Assembly: GCA_017433615.1 (NCBI GenBank)
Contig: JAFRGW010000158.1
Span: forward strand, 1-64,000
Direction: 5' to 3'
DNA: 64,000 bases
Origin: Eubacterium sp.
GTDB lineage: Bacteria > Bacillota > Clostridia > Lachnospirales > Lachnospiraceae
Shown here: positions 9,139-16,393 of the stretch, piece by piece
Layout: each line of letters opens with the position of its first letter
Numbering within the stretch: position 1 is the first letter of the stretch
Notes under the pieces: model-generated
The model's input: only the letters and a program-made list of their open reading frames with translations
What the model was told of the DNA's origin: nothing
Database searches by the model: none
Made by a program: the position numbers and the translations under genes

Positions 9139-9167
9139 ATTATAAAGAAAAACCCGCACTGTCGCAA
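9139..9167 (-). promoter_or_regulatory. Promoter of the PP2C-TerB-BrxD-helicase genes
   Basis: TTGCGA (plus 9162-9167) and TATAAT (plus 9139-9144) read on the minus strand with a 17-bp spacer, about 40 bases before the phosphatase start. The -35 lies inside the rplL terminator hairpin, so the operon starts from within the end of the ribosomal-protein transcript. Confidence 0.65.
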
Positions 9168-9181
9168 TGACAATGCGGGTT
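9147..9181 (-). terminator. rho-independent terminator of rplJ-rplL
   Basis: AACCCGCA pairs with TGCGGGTT and the stem extends through TTGTC/GACAG to 13 bp (9151-9181), followed by a short T-run on the minus strand. It lies 33 bases after the rplL stop. Confidence 0.85.
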
Positions 9182-9213
9182 GATTCTTATAGGAATAAAT
9201 ATTGCCGGGATGA

Positions 9214-9585
9214 TTACTTAAGAGTAACCTTAGCGCCCTGCTCTTCGACCTTAGCCTTGATATCCTCAGCTTCTGCCTTGGAAACGCCTTCCTTCAGCAT
9301 GGACGGAGCACCGTCTACCAGGTCCTTAGCATCCTTCAGGCCGAGACCTGTGATCTCACGGACAACCTTGATGACTTTAACTTTCTGAGCGCCGATCTCT
9401 GTCAGCTCTACGTCAAACTCATCCTTCTCTTCCTCAGCCGGGCCTTCAGCTGCTGCTGCAACAACAACACCTGCTGCTGCGGATACGCCAAACTCTTCCT
9501 CACAAGCCTTGACCAGATCGTTCAGCTCAAGAACGGATAACTCTTTGATCGCAGCAATAAATTCTTCTGTTGTCAGTTTTGCCAT
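9214..9585 (-). CDS. rplL: 50S ribosomal protein L7/L12
   Basis: The 123-residue stalk protein, of normal length. The N-terminal dimerisation helix ([16 protein letters not shown]), the Ala-rich hinge (about 37-52) and the C-terminal factor-binding domain with [15 protein letters not shown] are all present. L7/L12 dimers on L10 recruit EF-Tu, EF-G and IF2 to the ribosome. It is cotranscribed after rplJ, about 100 bases downstream, and ends before a strong terminator. Confidence 0.98.
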   Translation of the reverse strand: MAKLTTEEFIAAIKELSVLELNDLVKACEEEFGVSAAAGVVVAAAAEGPAEEEKDEFDVELTEIGAQKVKVIKVVREITGLGLKDAKDLVDGAPSMLKEGVSKAEAEDIKAKVEEQGAKVTLK

Positions 9586-9684
9586 TTTATTATCCTCCGT
9601 AATTATTTTTTATTTAAAATGATGCGGATTTCATTCCGCGGCGGCCATGCCTGCTGCATATGCCATTTGTCTGCTGACTGAGAA

Positions 9685-10251
9685 TTATTCCTCAGCCGGT
9701 GCTTCTGCTGCCTCTGCCGGTGCAGCTTCCTCTGCCGGCGCTGCCTCTGCAGCAGCTTCTGCCGGTGCGCCACCCTGCTCTGCGATCTGGTTCAGGACGC
9801 GAGCCAGATTTGCAATCGGTGACTGCATGCTGCCAAACAGTCTGCCGAGAAGAACTTCTCTGGACGGGATTGCAGCGAGTGCCTTGGTTGCCTCTGTGTC
9901 ATAGTAGTTGCCTTCTACGACTGCGGATACCAGCTCAAGCTTCGGATTCTTCTTTGCGAAGTCTGCAAGCATTCTTGCCGGTAATGTTGCATCATCCTTG
10001 CAAACAGCAAGTGCGTTGGTGCCTTCAAGGTCCTTGCACAGCTCTTCACACGGAGTGCCCTGGAATGCGAAGTTCATCATTGTGTTCTTGTAAACTTTGT
10101 ACTGAACACCTGCTTCACGAAGTGTCTTACGAAGCTCGGTATCCTGTGCAACAGTCAGACCGCTGTAGTTTACCAGAACGACGGAATCCGCATCTGCGAT
10201 TACGTTGGCGATCTCTTCGATCACCGGACGTTTCAGCTCAACTTTTGCCAT
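9685..10251 (-). CDS. rplJ: 50S ribosomal protein L10
   Basis: The 188-residue L10 protein that holds the L7/L12 dimers at the base of the ribosomal stalk. The start MAKVELKRPVIEEIANVI, the NYSGLTV motif and the C-terminal L12-binding helix region are recognisable. The last 25 residues are an Ala/Glu/Pro-rich tail (EAAAEAAPAEEAAPAEAAEA), longer than in many L10 proteins. It is preceded by an L10 leader RNA with an attenuator and its own promoter, separate from rplA. Confidence 0.97.
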   Translation of the reverse strand: MAKVELKRPVIEEIANVIADADSVVLVNYSGLTVAQDTELRKTLREAGVQYKVYKNTMMNFAFQGTPCEELCKDLEGTNALAVCKDDATLPARMLADFAKKNPKLELVSAVVEGNYYDTEATKALAAIPSREVLLGRLFGSMQSPIANLARVLNQIAEQGGAPAEAAAEAAPAEEAAPAEAAEAPAEE

Positions 10252-10332
10252 GGATCAGTGTACCTCCTATTTTATTTTTTGCTTCAGACCGTCTGACGAT
10301 CCTCTGCCGGTTGTGTACACGCGCGGAATATG

Positions 10333-10363
10333 AAAAACCCGTCCGAACGCACGTCCGGACGGG
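10333..10363 (-). terminator. Attenuator hairpin in the rplJ leader
   Basis: An 8-bp GC stem CCCGTCCG/CGGACGGG with a loop of about 10 bases, followed by TTTTTC on the minus strand. It lies about 80 bases before rplJ and therefore conditions expression of rplJL. Confidence 0.85.
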
Positions 10364-10461
10364 CAGAATTCTTCTTGTGAATAAAGAATCTCATCCTCGG
10401 CAGGCGTTTGTGTGCTTACGTCCCATCGGGACACCTGCTGTCTTCGGCGCGATACTCATGT
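10333..10461 (-). ncRNA. L10 (rplJ) leader with transcription attenuator
   Basis: The minus-strand leader contains CCGAAGACAGCAGGTG and, after a short hairpin, GCCTGCCGAGGA, the conserved core of the Firmicute L10 leader. It ends in an attenuator hairpin (CCCGTCCG with CGGACGGG, plus 10338-10363) followed by TTTTT. Binding of L10 or L10(L12)4 to the core is the known mode of feedback control. Confidence 0.85.
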
Positions 10462-10490
10462 ATATTAGCATTGACAGACTGGTCTGTCAA
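10462..10490 (-). promoter_or_regulatory. rplJ-rplL promoter
   Basis: TTGACA (plus 10485-10490) and TAATAT (plus 10462-10467) with a 17-bp spacer on the minus strand, just after the rplA stop. The L10 leader begins directly downstream. Confidence 0.8.
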
Positions 10491-10502
10491 GATGCTTCTT
10501 AA

Positions 10503-11195
10503 TTAACCAAGTGCCATCGGGTTAACCTTGAGGCCCGGTCCCATTGTCGGAGCAACGGTGACGCTGCGCAGGTACTGACCCTTGACAGATGACGGTCTTG
10601 CCTTAACGATTGCATCCATCAGTGTGCGGAAGTTCTCGTTCAGCTGCTCGTCAGTGAAGGAAGCCTTGCCGATCGGAACATGGATAATGTTGCTCTTGTC
10701 CAGACGATACTCAACCTTACCGGCTTTGATATCCTGGATTGCCTTGGTGACATCCATTGTAACGGTACCGGATTTCGGGTTCGGCATCAGGCCTTTCGGT
10801 CCGAGGACACGGCCCAGACGTCCGACAACGCTCATCATGTCCGGTGTCGCAACGACAACGTCGAAATCAAGCCAGCCATCCTTCTGGATGCGCGGGATGA
10901 GTTCGTCAGCGCCGACATAATCTGCACCTGCTGCAAGTGCCTCATCAGCCTTTGCGTCTTTTGCAAATACGAGTACGCGGACAGTCTTACCTGTTCCGTG
11001 CGGAAGAACGACAGCACCACGGACCTGCTGGTCTGCGTGACGTCCGTCACAGCCTGTGCGGATGTGTGCTTCGATTGTCTCGTCAAACTTTGCGACAGAT
11101 ACTTTCTTTGCGACAGAAATAGCCTCTGCCGGATCGTACAGTTTAAACTTCTCTACTGCCTTCGCAGCTTCGACATATTTTTTACCACGTTTCAT
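10503..11195 (-). CDS. rplA: 50S ribosomal protein L1
   Basis: The 230-residue L1 protein of the E-site stalk, of normal length, starting [17 protein letters not shown]. The conserved stretches [35 protein letters not shown] and the C-terminal MGPGLKVNP are intact. L1 helps release deacylated tRNA and represses translation of its own mRNA in other bacteria. It is the last gene of rpmG-secE-nusG-rplK-rplA. A structured motif lies immediately before it. Confidence 0.98.
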   Translation of the reverse strand: MKRGKKYVEAAKAVEKFKLYDPAEAISVAKKVSVAKFDETIEAHIRTGCDGRHADQQVRGAVVLPHGTGKTVRVLVFAKDAKADEALAAGADYVGADELIPRIQKDGWLDFDVVVATPDMMSVVGRLGRVLGPKGLMPNPKSGTVTMDVTKAIQDIKAGKVEYRLDKSNIIHVPIGKASFTDEQLNENFRTLMDAIVKARPSSVKGQYLRSVTVAPTMGPGLKVNPMALG

Positions 11196-11210
11196 TTATA
11201 TTATCCTCCT

Positions 11211-11239
11211 TGTGGTGATCGCGGGAAAATCCCTCCCAC
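11211..11239 (-). promoter_or_regulatory. Structured leader motif before rplA (copy 1)
   Basis: On the minus strand, GTGGGAGGGATTTTCCCGCG followed by ATCACCACA lies just before the rplA ribosome-binding site. GTGG pairs with CCAC and GGGA with TCCC. Nearly the same sequence precedes rplK at 11743-11771. It is probably the mRNA site at which L1 represses the rplKA pair. Confidence 0.6.
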
Positions 11240-11278
11240 CTGGTATTACTGTTGTTTTGAATCCACTGTTTAAGAATA

Positions 11279-11704
11279 TCAGTCCTCTACGACAACGCCC
11301 ATGCTGCGCGCTGTGCCGGCGATCATGCTCATAGCTGTCTCGATGGAAGCTGCATTCAGATCAGGCATCTTGGTCTCAGCGATCTCACGGATCTGATCCT
11401 TTGTGATCGTAGCGACTTTGGTCTTGTTCGGTTCACCGGATGCCTTCTGGATCTTGCATGCCTGCTTGATCATAACAGCTGCCGGCGGTGTCTTTGTGAT
11501 GAAGCTGAAGCTTCTGTCAGCGTAAACAGTGATGACAACAGGGATAATCGTATCGCCCTTGTCAGCGGTTCTTGCGTTGAATTCCTTCGTGAAAGCAACG
11601 ATGTTGACACCGTGCTGACCGAGCGCCGGTCCGACAGGCGGAGCCGGTGTTGCCTTGCCGGCAGGAATCTGTAACTTGATATAACCTTCTACTTTTTTTG
11701 CCAT
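11279..11704 (-). CDS. rplK: 50S ribosomal protein L11
   Basis: The 141-residue L11 protein, of normal length, starting [35 protein letters not shown], which is the highly conserved N-terminal domain. The C-terminal domain ([20 protein letters not shown]) binds the GTPase-associated region of 23S rRNA. It lies between nusG and rplA with a leader motif on its 5' side. Confidence 0.98.
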   Translation of the reverse strand: MAKKVEGYIKLQIPAGKATPAPPVGPALGQHGVNIVAFTKEFNARTADKGDTIIPVVITVYADRSFSFITKTPPAAVMIKQACKIQKASGEPNKTKVATITKDQIREIAETKMPDLNAASIETAMSMIAGTARSMGVVVED

Positions 11705-11742
11705 TGTGGCACCTCCTTATGTGGCAGGCTTAAAAACCTGCA

Positions 11743-11771
11743 TGTGGTAATTGCGGGGAAATCCCTCCCAC
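11743..11771 (-). promoter_or_regulatory. Structured leader motif before rplK (copy 2)
   Basis: On the minus strand, GTGGGAGGGATTTCCCCGCA followed by ATTACCACA. It matches the motif before rplA almost base for base, with compensating pairing GTGG/CCAC and GGGA/TCCC. It sits about 40 bases before rplK. Confidence 0.6.
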
Positions 11772-11807
11772 GGTCTTCCTCGGTTTCATTCTGGTATCGG
11801 ATGAACC

Positions 11808-12332
11808 TCAGTTAACCTTTCTAACCTCGGCAAAATGAATCTCCACAGGAGTTTCTCTGCCGAAAAGTTCGACATTAATCGTGACGGTCTGCTTGCTCTC
11901 ATTGACATCTGAGATCACACCCATCACATCTTTCCATGCACCGCCGATAACCGTAACGGTATCGCCCGGAACAAGATCGATCTCGACCTTCTCATCACTG
12001 GTGACACCAAACGGACGCATTTCCTCGGCAGTGAGCGGAACCGGCTTGGATCCCGGTCCGACAAACCCTGTGACGCCGCGCGTATTGCGGACGACATACC
12101 AGGTATCGTCATTCATTATCATATTCAGAAGAACGTATCCCGGAAACAGTTTCTTCTGTACCTGCTTCCGCACGCCGTTTCTGACTTCGACAACATCTTC
12201 CATCGGCACGCGGACCTCCAGGATCTGATCCTGCAGCTGCCGGTTTTCGATCGTCTTCTCAATATTCGCCTTTACCTTATTCTCATAGCCGGAATAAGTG
12301 TGGACGACGTACCATTTTGCTTCTTCAGCCAT
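11808..12332 (-). CDS. nusG: Transcription termination/antitermination protein NusG
   Basis: A 174-residue NusG. The N-terminal NGN domain begins KWYVVHTYSGYENKVKANIEK and the C-terminal KOW domain contains PGDTVTVIGGAWKDVMGVI. NusG binds RNA polymerase and links it to Rho or the ribosome. A longer frame opens at 12362, but the start at 12332 (MAEEAKWYVV) fits the family better. The operon context secE-nusG-rplK-rplA is the usual one. Confidence 0.96.
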   Translation of the reverse strand: MAEEAKWYVVHTYSGYENKVKANIEKTIENRQLQDQILEVRVPMEDVVEVRNGVRKQVQKKLFPGYVLLNMIMNDDTWYVVRNTRGVTGFVGPGSKPVPLTAEEMRPFGVTSDEKVEIDLVPGDTVTVIGGAWKDVMGVISDVNESKQTVTINVELFGRETPVEIHFAEVRKVN

Positions 12333-12391
12333 GTAACCACCATATTCCTTACACAGATTCATCAGGGCGCACTGCTTTTTTGCAGCGCATA

Positions 12392-12589
12392 TTACTTGAT
12401 GAGTAATTCGATCAGTGACAGAGATGCACTGTCAATCAGCGTAATCAGAAGGCAGATAATCACTGAAATGACCACGACTGCAACCGTCTGGCGTCCGAGT
12501 GTCTTCTGATCTGTCCACATGATCTTTCCGAATTCGGATTTCAGACCAGCCCAGAAGCTCTTCTTCGCCTGTTTTTTCTGTTCTGCCAT
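12392..12589 (-). CDS. secE: Preprotein translocase subunit SecE
   Basis: A 65-residue single-span SecE typical of Firmicutes. The amphipathic segment KKSFWAGLKSEFGKIMWTD is followed by one membrane helix (about 33-56). It forms the SecYEG channel with SecY and SecG. It is encoded just before nusG, with an AGGAGG-type box upstream. Confidence 0.96.
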   Translation of the reverse strand: MAEQKKQAKKSFWAGLKSEFGKIMWTDQKTLGRQTVAVVVISVIICLLITLIDSASLSLIELLIK

Positions 12590-12693
12590 GCTTTCCTCCT
12601 GCTGATGTCTGCCGCCGGTGCTTTATACCGCACGTGAAGCGGAAGACGCTCTGCGTAAAAGCTGTAAACTGCCCGCAGGCAATCACAACTGTC

Positions 12694-12843
12694 TTACTTT
12701 GTCTCTCTGTGCAGTGTATGCTTCTTGCAGAATCTGCAGTACTTCTTGATCTCGAAACGATCAGGCATGTTCTTCTTTTCTTTCATTGTATTGTAGTTTC
12801 TCTGCTTGCATTCTGTACAAGCCAGTGTAATTCTTGTGCGCAC
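12694..12843 (-). CDS. rpmG: 50S ribosomal protein L33, zinc-ribbon type
   Basis: A 49-residue L33 with the four cysteines of the C+ form (CTEC near 9-12, CRFC near 36-39), so it should bind zinc. The start is GTG at 12841-12843 behind GGAGG with good spacing. The frame is open further upstream, but that extension has no family match. It is the first gene of rpmG-secE-nusG-rplK-rplA. Confidence 0.95.
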   Translation of the reverse strand: MRTRITLACTECKQRNYNTMKEKKNMPDRFEIKKYCRFCKKHTLHRETK

Positions 12844-12966
12844 GACGTCTACCTCCGTTCGTTTTTTCCGAAATTTCTGGTTCTGACAGCACATTTTTCT
12901 GTCAAAAAACACGGCATTTTCCGGTTTTTGGGGCAAAAAAAAAGACCCGCCCGCTGTCACTAGGTA

Positions 12967-12995
12967 ACTATAGCATGGCTGGCCTTTTGTGTCAA
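12967..12995 (-). promoter_or_regulatory. Promoter of rpmG-secE-nusG-rplKA
   Basis: A perfect TTGACA (plus 12990-12995) and TATAGT (plus 12967-12972) with a 17-bp spacer on the minus strand, about 125 bases before rpmG. It isolates this operon from cysE upstream. Confidence 0.85.
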
Positions 12996-13082
12996 GTTCT
13001 GTTTTCTTCAGCGGGAACGGAACCCCTGTTCCCCGCAGTTTCATATTTCCGCAATGTGGCCGGGAACTCTGTTCCCGCAATC

Positions 13083-14063
13083 TCAAATAATATAGTCCAT
13101 AAATTCATCCGAGCGCCGCCCATGGCTGTACTCGAGTTCCGGTGCGCGTGCGCTGACGCGCATGTCATCCGGGATGGACCGGACTATAAATGTGTTGCCG
13201 GCGACGGTTACATTTTTCCCGATGACAGTCTCGCCGCCCAGTACGGTTGCACCTGCGTAAATCGTGACGTTGTCACGGATCGTCGGATGCCGCTTGGTAC
13301 CCTTAAGGCCCTGTCCTTTCCGTGTGGACAGACCGCCGAGGGTAACGCCCTGGTAGATTTTGACGTGCTCACCGATTTCCGTGGTCTCGCCGATGACGAT
13401 TCCTGTTCCATGGTCGATGAAGAAATATTTTCCGATCGTCGCGCCCGGGTGAATATCAATCCCCGTGCGGCTGTGGGCGTGTTCACTCATGATCCGCGGG
13501 ATCAGCGGAACGCCGAGAATCTGCAGCTCGTGTGCAATCCGGTAAGTGGAAATTGCCATGAGTCCCGGATAGCAGAGTACGATTTCTTCGAAGTTAAATG
13601 CTGCCGGATCCCCGTCGAACGCAGCCTGAATATCTGTCTCGAGATATTCACGCAGTGTCGGGATTTTGGAGAGAAATGTGCTGACGATCTCTTCCGCACG
13701 TTTGATGATCACCGACCGCTCGCACCCTTCACACAGATCAGAATTACCGAGTGCAACCGCGATCTGTCTGGTCAGATGATACGTGATAAACTCCAGCCGC
13801 TCGCCGACAAAATAACGCAGGAATTCCTTGCGCATACGATTGTCTTCGAAATACCCCGGGAAGAGGATCTGACGCATTTTCTCCAGAATCTGGATCAGCA
13901 CACTGCGGTTCAGCAGCTGCTCCTGCTCCAGGCGTGTGCCGAGGGAATGCGTCTCATAGCTTTCCATGACCTGGTCTACAAGTTCTGTAATTCTGTGCGG
14001 ATTCAGTGCGTCCCTTCTTCTGATGGCTTCATCGAAGCCCTGTTCGATTTCCTGTCTGTCCAT
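13083..14063 (-). CDS. cysE: Serine O-acetyltransferase, EpsC type
   Basis: A 326-residue enzyme making O-acetylserine from serine and acetyl-CoA, the first step of cysteine synthesis. The N-terminal helical part (1-170) is longer than in short CysE proteins and matches the EpsC form. The left-handed beta-helix follows: [41 protein letters not shown] and the [20 protein letters not shown] hexapeptide rungs. The catalytic His is in IDHGTG. It starts 16 bp after the lgt stop, so it is probably cotranscribed with lgt. The partner enzyme CysK is far away at 46 kb. Confidence 0.95.
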   Translation of the reverse strand: MDRQEIEQGFDEAIRRRDALNPHRITELVDQVMESYETHSLGTRLEQEQLLNRSVLIQILEKMRQILFPGYFEDNRMRKEFLRYFVGERLEFITYHLTRQIAVALGNSDLCEGCERSVIIKRAEEIVSTFLSKIPTLREYLETDIQAAFDGDPAAFNFEEIVLCYPGLMAISTYRIAHELQILGVPLIPRIMSEHAHSRTGIDIHPGATIGKYFFIDHGTGIVIGETTEIGEHVKIYQGVTLGGLSTRKGQGLKGTKRHPTIRDNVTIYAGATVLGGETVIGKNVTVAGNTFIVRSIPDDMRVSARAPELEYSHGRRSDEFMDYII

Positions 14064-14079
14064 GGTATCGTTCCCTTCT

Positions 14080-14883
14080 TTATTCGAGGTTTTCCGGTAC
14101 TTCTTCTGAACTTGAATCGTGTGTCTCCGGCTCCATGCTGTGCCGGCGCATGAATATAATCAGGCCGACAGCAAATGTGAATATCGCGATAAACTGTGAG
14201 GTGGAAAGCTTCCCGACCTCTCCGCGTGCAAGGTCTCCGCGCCAGAATTCGATGATAAACCGTCCCAGGCTGTAGAGAATCAGATACAGGCCGGTCGGTT
14301 CGCCATCATTTTTCTTTCGTCTGTTATCATACCAGACCAGGAAGAAAAACAGCAGAAAGTCAAATGCGCTGGACAGCAGCTGCGTCGGAATCAGCGGCAC
14401 ACCATTCGGCGCGTAGTCCGAATGGTGAAATGTAATACAGAATCTGCTGTGTGTCTCCGCGCCGTAACAGCATCCGGCAAAGAAACAGCCGATCCGGCCG
14501 AAGCCCTGTGCCAGCGCCATACTTGCCAGCGCCGTGTCGAAAAACTTCCACGCCGGCAGCCTGTTGCGGCGGCAGAACAGCCAGCCGCCGAGCATTCCGC
14601 CCAGAATACCGCCATAGACAACCCAGCCGTTTGTAAGCGACCGCAGAAACAGCGACGGATCTGCCGCCAGTTGCGGGAGAATCGTCAGGCAGTAAAGGCA
14701 TTTCGACCCGAGATACCCGAAGATCAGGCACCAGATCAGCAGGCCGAATGCTTTCTCAAAATCCAGGCCCTTCTTTTTTGCACGGTATTCCAGCGTAAAA
14801 TATGCCGCTATGATACCGATTGCCGTCATCAGACCATACGTATGAAACGTGACAGGTCCGATCGAAAACAAATCATTGTACAT
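14080..14883 (-). CDS. lgt: Prolipoprotein diacylglyceryl transferase
   Basis: A 267-residue multi-pass membrane enzyme that transfers diacylglycerol from phosphatidylglycerol to the lipobox cysteine of prolipoproteins. The family signatures are visible: an early HTYGLM, the GGILGG segment and GRIGCFFAGCCYG near 130-143, plus LGRFIIEFWRGD near 205. About seven hydrophobic segments are present. It is flanked by a PrsA-like lipoprotein gene and cysE with short gaps. Its substrates in this window include the lipoproteins at 615 and 14902. Confidence 0.95.
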   Translation of the reverse strand: MYNDLFSIGPVTFHTYGLMTAIGIIAAYFTLEYRAKKKGLDFEKAFGLLIWCLIFGYLGSKCLYCLTILPQLAADPSLFLRSLTNGWVVYGGILGGMLGGWLFCRRNRLPAWKFFDTALASMALAQGFGRIGCFFAGCCYGAETHSRFCITFHHSDYAPNGVPLIPTQLLSSAFDFLLFFFLVWYDNRRKKNDGEPTGLYLILYSLGRFIIEFWRGDLARGEVGKLSTSQFIAIFTFAVGLIIFMRRHSMEPETHDSSSEEVPENLE

Positions 14884-14901
14884 AAATACTCTCCGTGCAG
14901 A

Positions 14902-16326
14902 TTACTCCGCAGAGCTGGAAGAAGATGAAGTGCTGTCAGCTTCTGCGTCAGATGCTTCTCCAGCCGCGCTGTCTGCCGCTGTGTCAGATGCTTCTCCAGC
15001 CGCGCTGTCTGCCGCTGTGTCAGACGCTTCTTCAGCTGCGCTGTCTGATGCTTCTTCAGCCGCGCTGTCAGTTACTGCCTCTGCGCCGGTCTCTTCCTCT
15101 GAAGCCTCAGCCTTTACAACATACGGTCTGCTGTCTGTAACTTCCAGTGCATTCCAGCCGTCTTTCACTTCAATCTCTGCCTCATCGAGCCAGCCCTGAA
15201 CGGTCTCATCGATATGTTCCTGCTCTTTGGTGCTGATGAGACTTTTCCGGTTGCTCTCTGTCCGCTCTTCGTCAAATTCTTTGTCGAGACGTACGACATA
15301 GTAGTAACCATCATCTGTCTTGATCGCACTGTCATACAGTTCCCCATCCTTCAGGCCTGCCAGGGCATCTTTGACATTGTCCGGGAAAATAGTGTCATCC
15401 GCGCCGAAGCTTGTCTGCATGGAAGTGGCATTCTCATCAATCTCTTTTGCCATAGACGGAATGTCTGCATTTGCAATATCGTCTTCCGCCTTCACCTTTT
15501 CAATCAGGTCATTGGCTTTCTTCTCGACATCGGCAAGCTCATCCTCTGTCATGTCGCGCTCTTCACCGGTCTCTTCATCGGTCACAGTCGTTGCAAAACG
15601 CGCATAAGTAAAGCTCTTCTGTGCCGCTTCTTCGTCGGTTACTTCAATGTCCGCGCCTTCCAGCATGGCATCATGCATGATGTATTCATAGGAAATCAGT
15701 TCCACGGCCTGATTGATATCAGCATCGGTTGTGCCCATTGCGCCGAGGATCTCTTTATTTGCCTCATAGGTCTCACCGGCAACCTCGTCAATCTTTGCCT
15801 GCTGCTCATCTGTCAGAGACAGGCCATAGTCAGCCATGTGCTGGCGCAGGACTACCATCCGCTCGATATTTGTCAGGACGGAATCCTTGTACTGTTCACC
15901 GTAGGTATTGAAATGCTTCTCTTCCTCTGCTTCTGCGGATGACGCAGAAGATGCATCTGATGATGCGGATGAAGCAGACGCTGATGATGTGGATTCTGAC
16001 GCAGATGAAGCAGATGCTGATGATGTGGATTCTGCCGATGCGGAAGATGTGGATTCTGCCGCGGTTTCTTCTGTTTCATCGTCTCCGCTGATATCGGTAT
16101 CCCACAGTGTACTGCCGCTTGCGAAACCGTACATCTGCATAATCTGTGCGGTCTCCGCCTCCTGATAACGCAGAATAAAGTTTGCGGTACCGACATTAAT
16201 TGCTTCACCGTTAACGATTACCGCCGGTGCAGTTCCGTTGATATGCTTTCCACAGCCTGCCAGCAGGGATGCTGCCATGGAGATTGTAAGCATTCCGCTG
16301 ACTGCTGCTGTTTTTAAATAATTCAT
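14902..16326 (-). CDS. PrsA/SurA-like foldase lipoprotein with repeat regions
   Basis: A 474-residue exported lipoprotein. The signal peptide ends in LLAGC (lipobox, Cys24). SurA-N-like helical parts (about 35-60 and 140-215) hold APAVIVNGEAINVGTANFIL, and a parvulin-like peptidyl-prolyl isomerase region (about 235-370) ends in DGYYYVVRLDKEFDEERTES. Such proteins help fold secreted proteins at the membrane surface. Two insertions are unusual: a Ser/Ala/Glu stretch (about 90-140) and an Asp/Ala/Ser/Glu tail (about 405-474), both encoded by 36-bp-type tandem repeats. It is cotranscribed between mfd and lgt. Isomerase activity is not certain because the parvulin part is divergent. Confidence 0.8.
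   Translation of the reverse strand: MNYLKTAAVSGMLTISMAASLLAGCGKHINGTAPAVIVNGEAINVGTANFILRYQEAETAQIMQMYGFASGSTLWDTDISGDDETEETAAESTSSASAESTSSASASSASESTSSASASSASSDASSASSAEAEEEKHFNTYGEQYKDSVLTNIERMVVLRQHMADYGLSLTDEQQAKIDEVAGETYEANKEILGAMGTTDADINQAVELISYEYIMHDAMLEGADIEVTDEEAAQKSFTYARFATTVTDEETGEERDMTEDELADVEKKANDLIEKVKAEDDIANADIPSMAKEIDENATSMQTSFGADDTIFPDNVKDALAGLKDGELYDSAIKTDDGYYYVVRLDKEFDEERTESNRKSLISTKEQEHIDETVQGWLDEAEIEVKDGWNALEVTDSRPYVVKAEASEEETGAEAVTDSAAEEASDSAAEEASDTAADSAAGEASDTAADSAAGEASDAEADSTSSSSSSAE
14945..15070 (-). repeat. 36-bp in-frame repeat in the PrsA-like C-terminus
   Basis: Two near-identical 36-bp units (plus-strand core GCTTCTCCAGCCGCGCTGTC) encode DTAADSAAGEAS, followed by shorter 24-bp derivatives. 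They form the acidic low-complexity tail. Confidence 0.85.
15925..16065 (-). repeat. 36-bp in-frame repeat in the PrsA-like N-terminal insert
   Basis: Units of 36 bp (core GCTGATGATGTGGATTCTG on the plus strand) encode Ser/Ala/Glu/Thr-rich 12-residue units such as ESTSSASASSAS. It is a second, independent 36-bp array in the same gene. Confidence 0.8.
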
Positions 16327-16393
16327 GATAATTTGTTCCTCCTCATGTCGATGAGACGATTATAGCCCCCGACCTTTCATTTTGCAAGTTCCT

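Noticed and set aside
12834..14153. Long plus-strand frame over cysE
   Set aside because: Antisense shadow of the hexapeptide-repeat enzyme; composition is Cys/Arg/His-rich and no motif is recognisable.
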